A stretch of 61,176 bases of DNA, taken from positions 357,185-418,360 of the forward strand of contig NZ_KE387238.1 of the NCBI RefSeq assembly GCF_000430765.1, written 5' to 3'. Every line of letters begins with the position of its first letter. Position 1 is the first letter of the stretch. The notes below the pieces were generated by a model. That model had not been told where the DNA came from. It ran no database searches and saw only the letters and a list, made by a program, of their open reading frames with translations. The position numbers and the translations under genes were made by a program. This document shows positions 45,188 to 54,285 of this stretch, piece by piece. The DNA comes from Peribacillus kribbensis DSM 17871 (GTDB lineage Bacteria; Bacillota; Bacilli; Bacillales; DSM-1321).

Positions 45188-46744
45188 TCAGCGGTTGACT
45201 GGATTAGTTTCTTTTCTAAGCTGGTACTTCAAGATCTTCCCGCTTGCATTCCTCGGAAGGGCATCCATAAATATATACCTTCTAGGCCTCTTGTAGTTCG
45301 CTAATTTATTGCTTTCCCTGCAGAACACATCTAAGTCCTCTTCCGTCAACCCTGGATCTTTTTTTACTATGATGGCGGTTACCGATTCTCCCCAGCGGTC
45401 ATTCGGTTCCCCGATTACTGCGGCCTCCAGAACGCCTTCATGCTCATATAAAAGATCCTCTACTTCCCTGGGATAAATATTTTCCCCGCCGCTGATAATC
45501 ATGTCATCCACCCGGTCCTTGACGTAAAGGTATCCTTCATCATCTAAATATCCTATATCCCCGGAATGATACCATCCTTTATATAAGGCTTTTTCCGTAA
45601 GGGATTCTTTTCTGTAATATCCCTTCATGATACAAGGGCCTTTAACGATGATTTCTCCTGGCTCAAAGGCACTCAGAATCTCATCTGGATCTGATGGGCT
45701 GTCTTCCCTTCCCCTTACAATTCGTATTTCGTGATTAAGGGCCGCCTGGCCGGCAGATCCTGCTTTTGTCAGCTGGTCTTCATTCCCAAGAAAGGTGATT
45801 GCCGGTCCCATTTCCGTCATTCCATAGGCCTGGACAAGCTCAGCCCCAATTTTTTCCCGGCAGGAGCGCACAAGGGCAGGAGGCATCGGAGCTGCACCAT
45901 ACAGGCTGATCCTAAGTGAGGAAACATCATATGTGTTCAAATCCTCCTGCAGGATCATATTCCACATAGCCGGGGCCGCAAAAAAAGTGGTGATCTTTTC
46001 CCTCTCGATTAATTCGAGCACCTGCCCTGGATGGAACTGATGAAGGACCACATTACTGGCCCCTGCATGGACCCTTGGCAGAAAGGCGCAATGCAGCTCT
46101 GCACAGTGGAACATCGGTGCCGTAATCAGCCCCTTATCTTTTTCGTCCAGCTTTGTTGCAGCTATGCACAAGAGGCTTTGTTCAGCCATGTCACGATGGG
46201 TGTGCATGACACCTTTTGGACGTCCGGTTGTTCCGCTGGTATACATGATGGAATATAAATCATTTTCATCCACATCAACCTGAATCGGTTCTGGATGATA
46301 GACTTTTATTCTAGTTGAATAGCTTTCTGCAAAAGCAGAGGGATCTTCGTCAATATAAATAAAGGCAGTATGGGGAAATCGGTGCCTGATATCCTTTATG
46401 GCAGCGCTGGTTTCTTTTTCAAAAAATACTAGCTTTGGCTCTGCATCATGAATAATATACGCAATTTCTTCAGCAGTCAGGCGGAAGTTCATTGGATTGA
46501 ATACGGCACCAACTTTTGCGGAAGCAAAATACACGGAAGCCAGCTCGCCCCTATTCATTAAAAAGGTGGAAATACGATCGCCTTTCTGGATTCCAGAGGC
46601 AAGAAAGGAATGGGCCAGAGAGTTTACTTCTTCCGCCCACCCTCCGTAAGTCTGCCTCTTCCCTGTTTTCACATCATAAAGAGCTTCTTTATTTGGGTAT
46701 TTCCTTACAGTCAAATCAAAGATCTGTCCTATGGTTAATCCCAT
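45188..46744 (-). CDS. Acyl-CoA synthetase (AMP-forming fatty acid-CoA ligase)
   Basis: A 518-residue ANL-superfamily enzyme activating a carboxylic acid as acyl-AMP and then acyl-CoA. The P-loop-like YTSGTTGRPKG, the core QAYGMTEMGP, YHSGDIGY and the Lys of ASGKILKY are all intact. GAGGAGGAAAAACC precedes the ATG. Last gene of the fatty acid degradation unit beginning at 49939. Chain length is not predictable from sequence; the fold is of the medium/long-chain FadD-like type. Confidence 0.92.
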   Translation of the reverse strand: MGLTIGQIFDLTVRKYPNKEALYDVKTGKRQTYGGWAEEVNSLAHSFLASGIQKGDRISTFLMNRGELASVYFASAKVGAVFNPMNFRLTAEEIAYIIHDAEPKLVFFEKETSAAIKDIRHRFPHTAFIYIDEDPSAFAESYSTRIKVYHPEPIQVDVDENDLYSIMYTSGTTGRPKGVMHTHRDMAEQSLLCIAATKLDEKDKGLITAPMFHCAELHCAFLPRVHAGASNVVLHQFHPGQVLELIEREKITTFFAAPAMWNMILQEDLNTYDVSSLRISLYGAAPMPPALVRSCREKIGAELVQAYGMTEMGPAITFLGNEDQLTKAGSAGQAALNHEIRIVRGREDSPSDPDEILSAFEPGEIIVKGPCIMKGYYRKESLTEKALYKGWYHSGDIGYLDDEGYLYVKDRVDDMIISGGENIYPREVEDLLYEHEGVLEAAVIGEPNDRWGESVTAIIVKKDPGLTEEDLDVFCRESNKLANYKRPRRYIFMDALPRNASGKILKYQLRKETNPVNR

Positions 46745-46818
46745 GGTTTTTCCTCCTCAATAATCAAATTTTGAAGCTTCATTATGGTGACACTCTAGAC
46801 GGCTTTGCTTAAAAGGAC

Positions 46819-47970
46819 CTAGTCTAACCGTTCCAGGATGGTAGCATTCGCCATGCCATGGCCTTCACACATGGTCTGGAGTCCATATCTTGACTTTGTT
46901 CTTTCTAATTCATGAACAAGGGAAACCATTATTCTTGCTCCGCTTGCTCCCAGAGGATGACCGAGGGCGATGGCCCCGCCGTTTGGATTCAGCCTGCGTG
47001 GATCGGCATCTAATTCCTCCAGCCAGGCAAGCGGGACAGACGCGAAAGCCTCATTTACTTCATAAATATCAATGTCCCTAAGAGTTAGACCGGACTTTTC
47101 CAGTGCTTTTTGGGTCGCTGCGATCGGCCCTGTAAGCATCAGCTCCGGATCTGAACCGACAACCACCCTTGTATGAATTTTACATTTAGGCTTTAACCCA
47201 AGCTGTTTGGCCCTTTCAGCAGACATGATCAGGAGGCAGGCGGCACCGTCACTTATTTGAGAGGAATTGCCGGCTGTTATCACCCCATCCTCTGTAAAAA
47301 CAGGCTTTAAATTTGCCAGGCCTTCAAGGGAGCTGTCCTTCCGCGGGCCGGAGTCTTCTTTGATCAGGACAGGCTGTCCCTCTTCCGTTTCAGCCTCAAC
47401 CGCAAAAGTTTCCCTGTTAAAATAACCGTTTTCCCAGGCATGCAGTGCCTTTTCATGGCTGTGGAGAGAATAAATATCAAGCTCTTCGCGGGAGAAGGTA
47501 TATTTATCAGCGATTCTTTCAGCAGAGATTCCCTGATGGACGACATCGTATTTTTCACGATATAAGCTGGAAGGCTTCACGCCTTTATAGTTCGATCCTA
47601 TCGGGATCCTGGACATACTCTCTACTCCTCCGGCAATGACCACATCCATATCACCGCTGATAATGGCCTGGGCTGCAAAATGGACAGCCTGCTGACTGGA
47701 ACCGCACTGCCTGTCTATCGTTGTTCCCGGGACTTCAATCGGCAGACCAGCAATCAGGGCAGCCACCCGTGCAATATCTCCTGCCTGCTCGCCTATCTGA
47801 GAGACACAGCCCACTATCACATCCTCAATTTGGGAAGCCTCGATTTCTGTTCTCTTGACCAGCTCCTTGATGGTCATAGCCAGCAATTCGTCCGCCCTGA
47901 TATTTTTCAGATCACCATTCTTTTTTCCTACAGGCGTTCTTACTCCTTCAATGATGACAGCTTCCCTCAT
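46819..47970 (-). CDS. Acetyl-CoA acyltransferase (thiolase)
   Basis: A 383-residue thiolase that cleaves 3-ketoacyl-CoA with CoA. The nucleophilic Cys is in DRQCGSSQQA, the His in GGAIALGHPLGASG, and the second Cys in MCEGHGMANA; NEAFA is conserved. The ATG at 47970 has GGAGGGG 6 bases away; the open frame starts slightly earlier. Same operon as the dehydrogenase upstream (15 bases apart). Confidence 0.93.
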   Translation of the reverse strand: MREAVIIEGVRTPVGKKNGDLKNIRADELLAMTIKELVKRTEIEASQIEDVIVGCVSQIGEQAGDIARVAALIAGLPIEVPGTTIDRQCGSSQQAVHFAAQAIISGDMDVVIAGGVESMSRIPIGSNYKGVKPSSLYREKYDVVHQGISAERIADKYTFSREELDIYSLHSHEKALHAWENGYFNRETFAVEAETEEGQPVLIKEDSGPRKDSSLEGLANLKPVFTEDGVITAGNSSQISDGAACLLIMSAERAKQLGLKPKCKIHTRVVVGSDPELMLTGPIAATQKALEKSGLTLRDIDIYEVNEAFASVPLAWLEELDADPRRLNPNGGAIALGHPLGASGARIMVSLVHELERTKSRYGLQTMCEGHGMANATILERLD

Positions 47971-47985
47971 TGGTTTCCCCTCCAT

Positions 47986-49131
47986 TTAGAGATTCATTTT
48001 TTTAGCTATGATCAGTTTCATGATTTCATTCGTCCCGGCATAAATGCTTGCCACCGGGATATCCCTGTAGCGCCTGGCAATCTCATATTCCTCCATATAA
48101 CCATAGCCTCCATGAAGCTGCATGCACTGAGCAGCAATCTGCTTAGCCATTTCTGTGATTTTCCATTTGGCCATGGAAACCCTTGCCGTAATGTCTTTTC
48201 CTTCCATATGTTCGAAGATAACCGCATCAAGAAAAGCTCTTCCCATTTCGATGTCAGTTGCCATTTCTGCCAGCTTAAACTGTGTGTTTTGAAAAGAGCT
48301 GATGGATCTGCCGAATGCCTTCCGGGATTTAACATAATCCAGGGTAATCCTCAGCATTTCCTCAGATGCCGTCTGGGCAGATATTGCTACGATCAGCCTT
48401 TCCTGCTGAAGCTTTTGCATTAAATAGTGAAATCCTCTGCCTTCCCGTCCTATTAAATTTCCCTCAGGAACTAAACAATCTTCAAATATCAATTCCGCCG
48501 TATCCTGACAGTGCATCCCGAGCTTCTGGAGCTTTCTGCCCCTGCTAAAGCCCGGCGTCCCCCGTTCCACTGCTATTAAGCTGATCCCTTCATGCCCCTT
48601 TTCACCGGCTGGACCTGTCCTGCAGGCGACAATCACCAGATCGGCATGGATGCCGTTTGTAATAAACGTTTTCTGCCCATTCAAGACATAATGTCCATCC
48701 TGCTTTTTCGCATAAGTCTTTATCCCGGCAAGATCAGAGCCGGTTCCTGGTTCTGTCATCGCTATGGCCGTGATCCTACTCCCTTCAATACATCCCGGAA
48801 GCCATCTTCTTTTCTGCTCCTCCGTGCCAAATGCTGTTATATAAGGAACGGCTATGTCATTATGAAGGCCGATGCCGACCAGACCGGAGCCCACCCTCTC
48901 CAGTTCTTCATTTAATACGACAGAATATCCCCAGTCAGCTCCTGACCCTCCATATTCTTCAGATACATCTGGACATAAAAAACCTTCCCTGCCAAGCTTT
49001 TCCCAAAATTCTCTCGGGATGATTCCGTCTTCTTCCCATTTTTCATAATGGGGATACGCCTCTTTTTCTAAGAACCGCCGGAAGGCCTTCCTAAAGATTT
49101 GGTGATCTTCTCCTAAATAATGTCTGGCCAT
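47986..49131 (-). CDS. Acyl-CoA dehydrogenase
   Basis: A 381-residue FAD flavoenzyme making the trans-2,3 double bond in acyl-CoA. FAD/substrate motifs ITAIAMTEPGTGSDLAG and GQKTFITNG are present. The usual C-terminal catalytic Glu position reads YAGTNEIM, as in long-chain types, which carry the base elsewhere (ASEEMLR region). The ATG at 49131 follows GGAGGG. Third-order neighbours form a beta-oxidation set; no enoyl-CoA hydratase is in the unit. Confidence 0.92.
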   Translation of the reverse strand: MARHYLGEDHQIFRKAFRRFLEKEAYPHYEKWEEDGIIPREFWEKLGREGFLCPDVSEEYGGSGADWGYSVVLNEELERVGSGLVGIGLHNDIAVPYITAFGTEEQKRRWLPGCIEGSRITAIAMTEPGTGSDLAGIKTYAKKQDGHYVLNGQKTFITNGIHADLVIVACRTGPAGEKGHEGISLIAVERGTPGFSRGRKLQKLGMHCQDTAELIFEDCLVPEGNLIGREGRGFHYLMQKLQQERLIVAISAQTASEEMLRITLDYVKSRKAFGRSISSFQNTQFKLAEMATDIEMGRAFLDAVIFEHMEGKDITARVSMAKWKITEMAKQIAAQCMQLHGGYGYMEEYEIARRYRDIPVASIYAGTNEIMKLIIAKKMNL

Positions 49132-49171
49132 GTCACCCTCCAGTTTTTTAAACATTCTGATAATTAAACTC

Positions 49172-49939
49172 CTATTTCGGCTGCATCCGAACCGCCCCAT
49201 CCAGCCTGATGGTTTCTCCGTTCAGCATGTGATTTTCCGCAATCATCTCAACCAGACCTGCAAATTCCTCCGGCCTTCCCATTCTTTTCGGAAAAGGCAC
49301 TGCTTTTCCAAGAGCGTCTCTTGCTGGCTCAGGAAGCGCCTCAAACATTGGGGTCTCAAATAAACCGGGTGCAATCGCCATAACCCTGATTCCCACTGAA
49401 GCCAGCTCCCTGGCTAGTGGTAGGGTCATAGATACAATGCCGCCCTTTGAAGCACTGTATGCTGCCTGGCCGATTTGGCCTTCAAATGCGGCGATGGAAG
49501 CAGTATTGACGAACAGCCCTCTCTCTCCTTCAGCATCAGGGGTATTTCGGGCCATTCCCTCAGCCGCCAGACGGACCACATTGAAGGTCCCAATTAAATT
49601 AATTTCAATCACTTTTGAGAACGTCTCTAGGTCATGGATGCCATTTTTACCAAGCACCTTTTTCCCCGCTGCGATACCGGCACAATTTACGGCAAGATTC
49701 AATCGGCCCCATTTATCCATCATAGCTCCGATGGCAGCCCTTACTTGCCTTTCATCCCTTACATCCGCCTGTATATAAAGAGCTCCGTCTCCCAGCTCCT
49801 CCTTCAAAGCCTCGCCTTTCCCCCGGGCAGCATCCAGAATGGCTGCCCTTCCTCCTTTGTCCACAATCCTTCTTACCACAGCTTCCCCGAGACCCGATGC
49901 CCCACCTGTTACAAGGGCAATAGTTTCTGCAAATTTCAC
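49172..49939 (-). CDS. SDR-family dehydrogenase, 3-hydroxyacyl-CoA type
   Basis: A 255-residue short-chain dehydrogenase resembling HSD17B10-type 3-hydroxyacyl-CoA dehydrogenases. Cofactor motif TGGASGLGE and Asp of VALD-like LDAARG point to NAD; the Ser-Tyr-Lys triad is NTASIAA / YSASKGG. The chosen GTG at 49939 follows GGAGGGGGG and gives the exact family length. First gene of the operon; supplies 3-ketoacyl-CoA to the thiolase. Confidence 0.88.
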   Translation of the reverse strand: MKFAETIALVTGGASGLGEAVVRRIVDKGGRAAILDAARGKGEALKEELGDGALYIQADVRDERQVRAAIGAMMDKWGRLNLAVNCAGIAAGKKVLGKNGIHDLETFSKVIEINLIGTFNVVRLAAEGMARNTPDAEGERGLFVNTASIAAFEGQIGQAAYSASKGGIVSMTLPLARELASVGIRVMAIAPGLFETPMFEALPEPARDALGKAVPFPKRMGRPEEFAGLVEMIAENHMLNGETIRLDGAVRMQPK

Positions 49940-50007
49940 GCGATCCCCCCTCCAAATTTTTCTATTTTTCCCCTCCATCTATGAAGCAATAAAATATGTA
50001 ATTCAAT

Positions 50008-50036
50008 ATTATCAAAATAAGTGTTCTTTAAGTCAA
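50008..50036 (-). promoter_or_regulatory. Promoter of the fatty acid degradation operon
   Basis: Minus strand -35 TTGACT (50036-50031), spacer 17, -10 GATAAT (50013-50008). No obvious FadR-type palindrome was seen next to it. Confidence 0.6.
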
Positions 50037-50039
50037 TAA

Positions 50040-50374
50040 AAAAGTAAGCGCATTCAAAATTAACTGCTGGGAATAAAGTGGGGACCACTTTCATACATTA
50101 ACTTACATTTATATATCTTACTTGTAGTAATTCTTTTAGAATTCCTCATATCCCTTTAAACGGAATAATTTTTTTCACAAAGCTAGACAGGGGCTGATGA
50201 ATCATGTCAGATTCATCAAAATGATTTTGCTGTCTAGGAACAGACAAGGGTCGTTCCGGAATACAGGGAGCGTCCAGACAGCCTTTTACTGGACCGGAGG
50301 CTTGTCTCCATAGGGGGTAAAGATCTCAATTAAAACCGAAATATGGATTCCTATTTCAAAAAAGCAATAAATCT
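50040..50374. other. Folded intergenic region with nested inverted repeats
   Basis: About 330 bases without a gene. Two neighbouring structures: outer stem CTAGACAG/CTGTCTAG (50183-50190 with 50230-50237) around inner stem TGATGAATC/GATTCATCA, and outer stem AGACAAG-GGTC with GACC-CTTGTCT (50242-50252 with 50292-50307). The string AGACA recurs in both. No T-tract follows, so these are not simple terminators. A repeat element or structured RNA is possible. Confidence 0.45.
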
Positions 50375-50406
50375 AAACCGCTGCCCCAAATAAGGTGCAG
50401 CGGTTT
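50375..50406 (-). terminator. Terminator of the tandem YdcZ genes
   Basis: 10-bp stem AAACCGCTGC/GCAGCGGTTT, two bases after the stop of the second gene. Confidence 0.75.
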
Positions 50407-50408
50407 TA

Positions 50409-50858
50409 TCAGTTTGCCCGTTTATTTCCTTTATAAATAAAATAAAGAGCAAGAATCATAAATACGAGTGCAATGGCTCGTTTCGTATCAAAGGGAATTT
50501 CTAAGCTGCCGAACCAGCCGAAATGGTCAATAATCATCCCAATGACAAGCTGGCCGATGATACCTGAAATAGTGGTGGCAATGACACCAATACGCGGAAC
50601 GGCCACAACTGTAAACAGTAAATAGATGGTTCCCAAAAATGCAGCGCTTAATTGCCATTTCGGCGCTTTAAATATGTCAAGGATATCTCCGTGGCCAAAA
50701 AATAAGATTGAGATTGTAAGAAACAGCAGTCCAGTGACAAAGGTTAAAAGCGTCGTTTCAATCGTCCCTGCCCTTCGGCTGAACGAACCATTGATTGAGG
50801 ATTGCGCGCTTAAGGTGATCCCGCCTAAAAAGGTAAATAAAATCATGATGACACTCAT
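50409..50858 (-). CDS. YdcZ/DUF606-family DMT transporter, second of a pair
   Basis: A 149-residue protein with four predicted membrane helices. GGITLSAQSSINGSFSRR and QLVIGMIIDHFGWFGSLEIP match the family. It begins 11 bases after the first YdcZ gene stops, so the pair is co-transcribed and may form a heterodimer, as small DMT pairs often do. Paralogue of the proteins at 1504 and 50870. Substrate unknown. Confidence 0.85.
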   Translation of the reverse strand: MSVIMILFTFLGGITLSAQSSINGSFSRRAGTIETTLLTFVTGLLFLTISILFFGHGDILDIFKAPKWQLSAAFLGTIYLLFTVVAVPRIGVIATTISGIIGQLVIGMIIDHFGWFGSLEIPFDTKRAIALVFMILALYFIYKGNKRAN

Positions 50859-50869
50859 GCTTTTTCCTC

Positions 50870-51298
50870 CTAACTAATGAAAATCAGTGCAATAATCATG
50901 GAAATAACCGCTAAAATATTTTCTTTATTCACTTTTGTTTTCTTACTGCCCAGCCAGCCATAATGTTCTATAACCATGCTCATGACCAGCTGGCCAATAA
51001 TAACGGCAACCATCGTTATGCCAACCCCAACAAATGGCACACTTATGACGATGGAAGTTAAATATACAACTCCTAAGACCCCGCCAAGCAGTGACCATTT
51101 GGGCGCTTCCAGTGTATAGGACAGTTTTCCTTTCCCAAAGAACAGCCATAATAAAATCATAATGATTGAACCCATAAAGAAGTTATAGAAGCTGGTTTCA
51201 AGCTGTCCTATTGTTTTTCCCAGCTCCCCATAGATCGCTCCTTCAAAGCTAAGGGCTGAACCTGCCAATAACGCCAATAGATAAGCAAGATATCGCAA
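50870..51298 (-). CDS. YdcZ/DUF606-family DMT transporter, first of a pair
   Basis: A 142-residue protein with four predicted membrane helices; ALSFEGAIYGELGKTIGQ and QLVMSMVIEHYGWLGSK are the family marks. Start is TTG with AAGGAG 8 bases upstream. A perfect ATATC-N10-GATAT palindrome lies 32 bases before it, the same as in the promoter of the ArsR gene immediately upstream, suggesting control by that regulator. Confidence 0.85.
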   Translation of the reverse strand: MRYLAYLLALLAGSALSFEGAIYGELGKTIGQLETSFYNFFMGSIIMILLWLFFGKGKLSYTLEAPKWSLLGGVLGVVYLTSIVISVPFVGVGITMVAVIIGQLVMSMVIEHYGWLGSKKTKVNKENILAVISMIIALIFIS

Positions 51299-51329
51299 AG
51301 AAATCTCTCCTTCATATATTTATAATTAG

Positions 51330-51349
51330 ATATCTAGAAAAGTAGATAT
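51330..51349. promoter_or_regulatory. Candidate ArsR operator before the YdcZ pair
   Basis: ATATCTACTTTTCTAGATAT on the minus strand: 7-bp arms ATATCTA/TAGATAT. Fits ATATC-N10-GATAT, shared with the arsR promoter. Confidence 0.6.
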
Positions 51350-51356
51350 TTTATCA

Positions 51357-51393
51357 AACAAAAAAACAGAAATCATGCGTTTAGATTTCTGTT
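51357..51393 (-). terminator. Terminator of arsR, overlapping its 3' end
   Basis: 10-bp stem AACAGAAATC/GATTTCTGTT followed on the minus strand by seven T. The stop codon lies within the loop, so the 5' arm is coding. Confidence 0.8.
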
Positions 51394-51695
51394 TTAAAAT
51401 AATCCGCTATCTGCTGAATAGCTTCTTCATTCCTCCTGTAATAAGTCCATTGACCATAACGGACAGATTCAAGAAGGCCTGCGCTCTGCATCATGCTCAA
51501 GTAGTGAGAGACCGTGGATTGGGAAGCCTTTGCTTTTTCCTGGATATCTCCTACACAGACTCCGCCTTTGATGCTTACCTCCTTCGGAAGGTGTGCGCCT
51601 TGTTTAGGAAAGTGCTTCTCTGGCTCCTTCAGCCACTGTAAAATATTCAGTCTGGTTTCGTTTGATAACGCCTTGAATATATCGATTGGTTTCAT
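51381..51695 (-). CDS. ArsR-family transcriptional regulator
   Basis: A 104-residue winged helix-turn-helix repressor: FKALSNETRLNILQWL at the start, recognition helix KASQSTVSHYLSMMQSAGLL, then the wing. One Cys (GGVCVGD) is present, but the paired Cys metal site of ArsR or CadC is absent, so the signal is unknown. The ATG at 51695 has no good ribosome binding site and sits at the expected transcription start, so the message may be leaderless. Probably controls itself and the YdcZ pair downstream. Confidence 0.85.
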   Translation of the reverse strand: MKPIDIFKALSNETRLNILQWLKEPEKHFPKQGAHLPKEVSIKGGVCVGDIQEKAKASQSTVSHYLSMMQSAGLLESVRYGQWTYYRRNEEAIQQIADYFKTEI

Positions 51696-51701
51696 GGCCC
51701 T

Positions 51702-51731
51702 ATTATATATCGGTTTTTTTCGATATGTCAA
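51702..51731 (-). promoter_or_regulatory. arsR promoter with built-in palindromic operator
   Basis: Minus strand -35 TTGACA (51731-51726), spacer 18, -10 TATAAT (51707-51702). The spacer holds ATATCG-N8-CGATAT (51707-51726), a typical autorepression layout. Confidence 0.75.
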
Positions 51732-51793
51732 TCCAACAGCTAAAAAAGCTGGTTTAATTGCCTGCCAGAGGCCCTTTAAATCTGCTCCTATCT

Positions 51794-52693
51794 TTACTTA
51801 TTCTTCTCTTTATCCGCAATTTTTTCCCAGGTCATTCCCCTATCTTTGCTCAAGAAAATCTCATTGTTATACGAAGCGGCTGCCATTCTGCTTCCATCAT
51901 CCGGGTCGACCGCCATATACAGGATTGGATTTTCTGAAAACACGCTTGGAATGCCTGCCAGCTCGGTCGTCCTTTTTGTTTTCAAATCCAAAACATACAT
52001 GTGAATTTCGCTTTCTTTCTGAAGGCTGTACACCATGGAATCCGACCCGAACGCCATGGAAGTTACAGCTCCATCAGTCGGAAACAAGTGAAAGGAATTT
52101 CCGTTATCATTAGAAAGGTATATTCCGTTTTTAGCATAAATGGCCAAGCTTCCCGCTTCAGTTGGGTGGGCTGCCATTCCTCCCAGCTCTGCAGTCGGCA
52201 GTCCCTTCAAATGGCTTTTCGTCCAGGTTTCACCCTCGTCCTTGGAATAAAAGATTCCGCCCTTTTTCGGGCTTAGGATATATAAGGTATGTGTTTTGGC
52301 TCCTACTGCGAATTCCTGAAAACCCTCACGGTCAAGGGATTTTATTCTCTCAAACTTTTTACCTTCATTCACGGTCCGCACTAAACCAAGCGCAGTCTTA
52401 TTTTTTCTGTCCGTGTACCCGCTCGTGTATAAATACTTGTCCGCCGTTTGGAGGAAGGTTAAATTATAGGCATTCTTACTGGGTGAATACCAGCTGGAAT
52501 TTTTGTACTTATGTATGCCATCCCCTGATGCCGCGTAAAGGAAATTCGAATCAGAATCAAAGCCGATCCCCCTCACATTGAAAATTGTATTTTTTTTCTG
52601 TTTCTTATAATAGCTTTTTTCTTTGTTATCACAGCCCGTCATAATAACTGCCAGGCAGAGAGTAATCAGAAGAAAAGCTGCTGTTTTTCTCAC
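51794..52693 (-). CDS. Beta-propeller lipoprotein with BNR/Asp-box repeats
   Basis: A 299-residue exported lipoprotein; signal peptide with lipobox VIMTGC. The mature part has sialidase-like Asp-box repeats (YSKDEGETW, LSNDNGNSF, LSKDRGMTW), a sortilin/photosystem-stability-factor type propeller also found in F510_1955-like families. It is probably not a glycosidase; a binding role is more likely. Start is GTG (52693) with AAGGGGG 7 bases upstream. No terminator is evident after it. Confidence 0.8.
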   Translation of the reverse strand: MRKTAAFLLITLCLAVIMTGCDNKEKSYYKKQKKNTIFNVRGIGFDSDSNFLYAASGDGIHKYKNSSWYSPSKNAYNLTFLQTADKYLYTSGYTDRKNKTALGLVRTVNEGKKFERIKSLDREGFQEFAVGAKTHTLYILSPKKGGIFYSKDEGETWTKSHLKGLPTAELGGMAAHPTEAGSLAIYAKNGIYLSNDNGNSFHLFPTDGAVTSMAFGSDSMVYSLQKESEIHMYVLDLKTKRTTELAGIPSVFSENPILYMAVDPDDGSRMAAASYNNEIFLSKDRGMTWEKIADKEKNK

Positions 52694-52764
52694 ATGTCAT
52701 CCCCCTTTTACATTCCTTCCCCATCATACTATAAAAAAAGGATGTAATCCTATTTTCTGGTGCA

Positions 52765-52792
52765 TAAAAAAACCTCCTGTCCAATCAGGAGG
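52765..52792 (-). terminator. Terminator of arcA
   Basis: 7-bp stem CCTCCTG/CAGGAGG followed on the minus strand by a seven-T run. Confidence 0.8.
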
Positions 52793-52805
52793 CACAATCT
52801 ATTCA

Positions 52806-54122
52806 TTAATGACGGGGCAGGATATCTTCCCTGTACAGCGGCATACTCATACAGCGCGGGCCTCCCCTTCCCCGGGCAAGCTCCGAGCTGAGAATCTCGA
52901 TAACCTCAATTCCGTTCGAACGGAGCGTTTCATTTGAGATATAATTCCGGTCATAGGTAACCACCACGCCTGGGGCAATGGCTAAAGTATTGGAGCCATC
53001 ATTCCACTGTTCTCTCGCAGCTGCAATCGGATCTCCGCCGCCGCATGGGATCAGCACTAAATCTTTAAGATGGAGGACATCCTTCAAAACGCCAAAAAGA
53101 TCGTCCCTGTGGGTTATCCTTATATCCCCTTCTTCCTCGGGTTCAATAATATAGATATCCATTTTGCCGTCCGGCTTTTGGATGCCGGGATGAATGGTAA
53201 ACTTATCATGATCCACCATCGTGAAGACTGTATCCAGATGCATAAATGCCCTGGTCTTAGGAATCTCTATAGCGACAACCTTCTGGACGTGCCCTTGTCG
53301 GGAAAATAAGCTGCGTGCAATTTCCTCGATAGCCTTTCGGGAAGTTCTGTCACTTATCCCAATTGCAACTACATCCTTGTTGAGAACAAGAATATCTCCT
53401 CCCTCAAGGGAATGCTCCCTGTCACGATTAAACCAAACGGGGATGTCGTGGGAAGTAAAGCGAGGATGATGGTTAATAATATAATCCATAAAGAGGGTCT
53501 CTCTTTGTCTCGCTGTACGGTCCATGCGGTTGATCGATATTCCATTCCCGATAACCGCAGCAGGGTCACGTGTAAAATATAAATTTGGCATAGGATCCAG
53601 ACAGAACGGATATTCCGCATGTAAATCCAATGCTTTTGCCGAAGGATTCACCTCTGCTTTCAGCATTCCCTTCATAACCTGGTGAATCAGTTCGCGGGGT
53701 GATAAGCTCATGAGGTATTCCTTAATGGATTGCTGAATGTAATCAGATTCAGTACAGCTTTCCTTTATGATATCTTCAATGAATCGCATGCGTACTTCTC
53801 TTGAATGAATGGCTTCCATAGCCAAGTTTTCTAAGTAAACGACTTCCACTCCCCTTTTCCGGAGGGAATCAGCAAAAAAGTCATGCTCTTTTTGAATAGC
53901 TGGAAGATAAGGTATATCATCAAACAGAAGCCGCTCCAGGTAATCCGGAATGAGGTGTTCAATTTCTCCTCCCGGCCGTTTTAACATCACCGTTTTCAGT
54001 GCTCCTATCTCTGAATGTACATGTAAAGGACTTTTTCTTTTATCCTTTGTTACTGAAAAAGAAAAGCTTTTATTTTTCTGGTCTTGACCAGAATCCGTTG
54101 TGGCATTTACCGATAAGGTCAT
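52806..54122 (-). CDS. arcA: Arginine deiminase
   Basis: A 438-residue cytosolic enzyme turning arginine into citrulline and ammonia. Active-site segments are intact: [31 protein letters not shown] and the catalytic Cys in [10 protein letters not shown]. The ATG at 54122 follows GAGGG by 8 bases. None of arcB, arcC or arcD is adjacent, so the rest of the pathway lies elsewhere or the enzyme acts alone. N-terminal 25 residues are Ser/Lys-rich and extra compared with the family core. Confidence 0.93.
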   Translation of the reverse strand: MTLSVNATTDSGQDQKNKSFSFSVTKDKRKSPLHVHSEIGALKTVMLKRPGGEIEHLIPDYLERLLFDDIPYLPAIQKEHDFFADSLRKRGVEVVYLENLAMEAIHSREVRMRFIEDIIKESCTESDYIQQSIKEYLMSLSPRELIHQVMKGMLKAEVNPSAKALDLHAEYPFCLDPMPNLYFTRDPAAVIGNGISINRMDRTARQRETLFMDYIINHHPRFTSHDIPVWFNRDREHSLEGGDILVLNKDVVAIGISDRTSRKAIEEIARSLFSRQGHVQKVVAIEIPKTRAFMHLDTVFTMVDHDKFTIHPGIQKPDGKMDIYIIEPEEEGDIRITHRDDLFGVLKDVLHLKDLVLIPCGGGDPIAAAREQWNDGSNTLAIAPGVVVTYDRNYISNETLRSNGIEVIEILSSELARGRGGPRCMSMPLYREDILPRH

Positions 54123-54285
54123 ATAGTATTCCCTCACTTCTAATTATTGCGTCCACCTATTACATACCCTTTCTAATTACGGGCTAACCAAATAACACTT
54201 CGTATATTTTTCCAGTATAAATTTTGAAATTTCAATCGTACATAAAACGCCGCTTTTGCTGCAGACTAGGATTGAGGTGATTGTA

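Noticed and set aside
47986-49131. Missing catalytic Glu in the acyl-CoA dehydrogenase (YAGTNEIM)
   Set aside because: Long-chain and isovaleryl types place the base at another site, so this is probably normal for the subfamily and not a defect.
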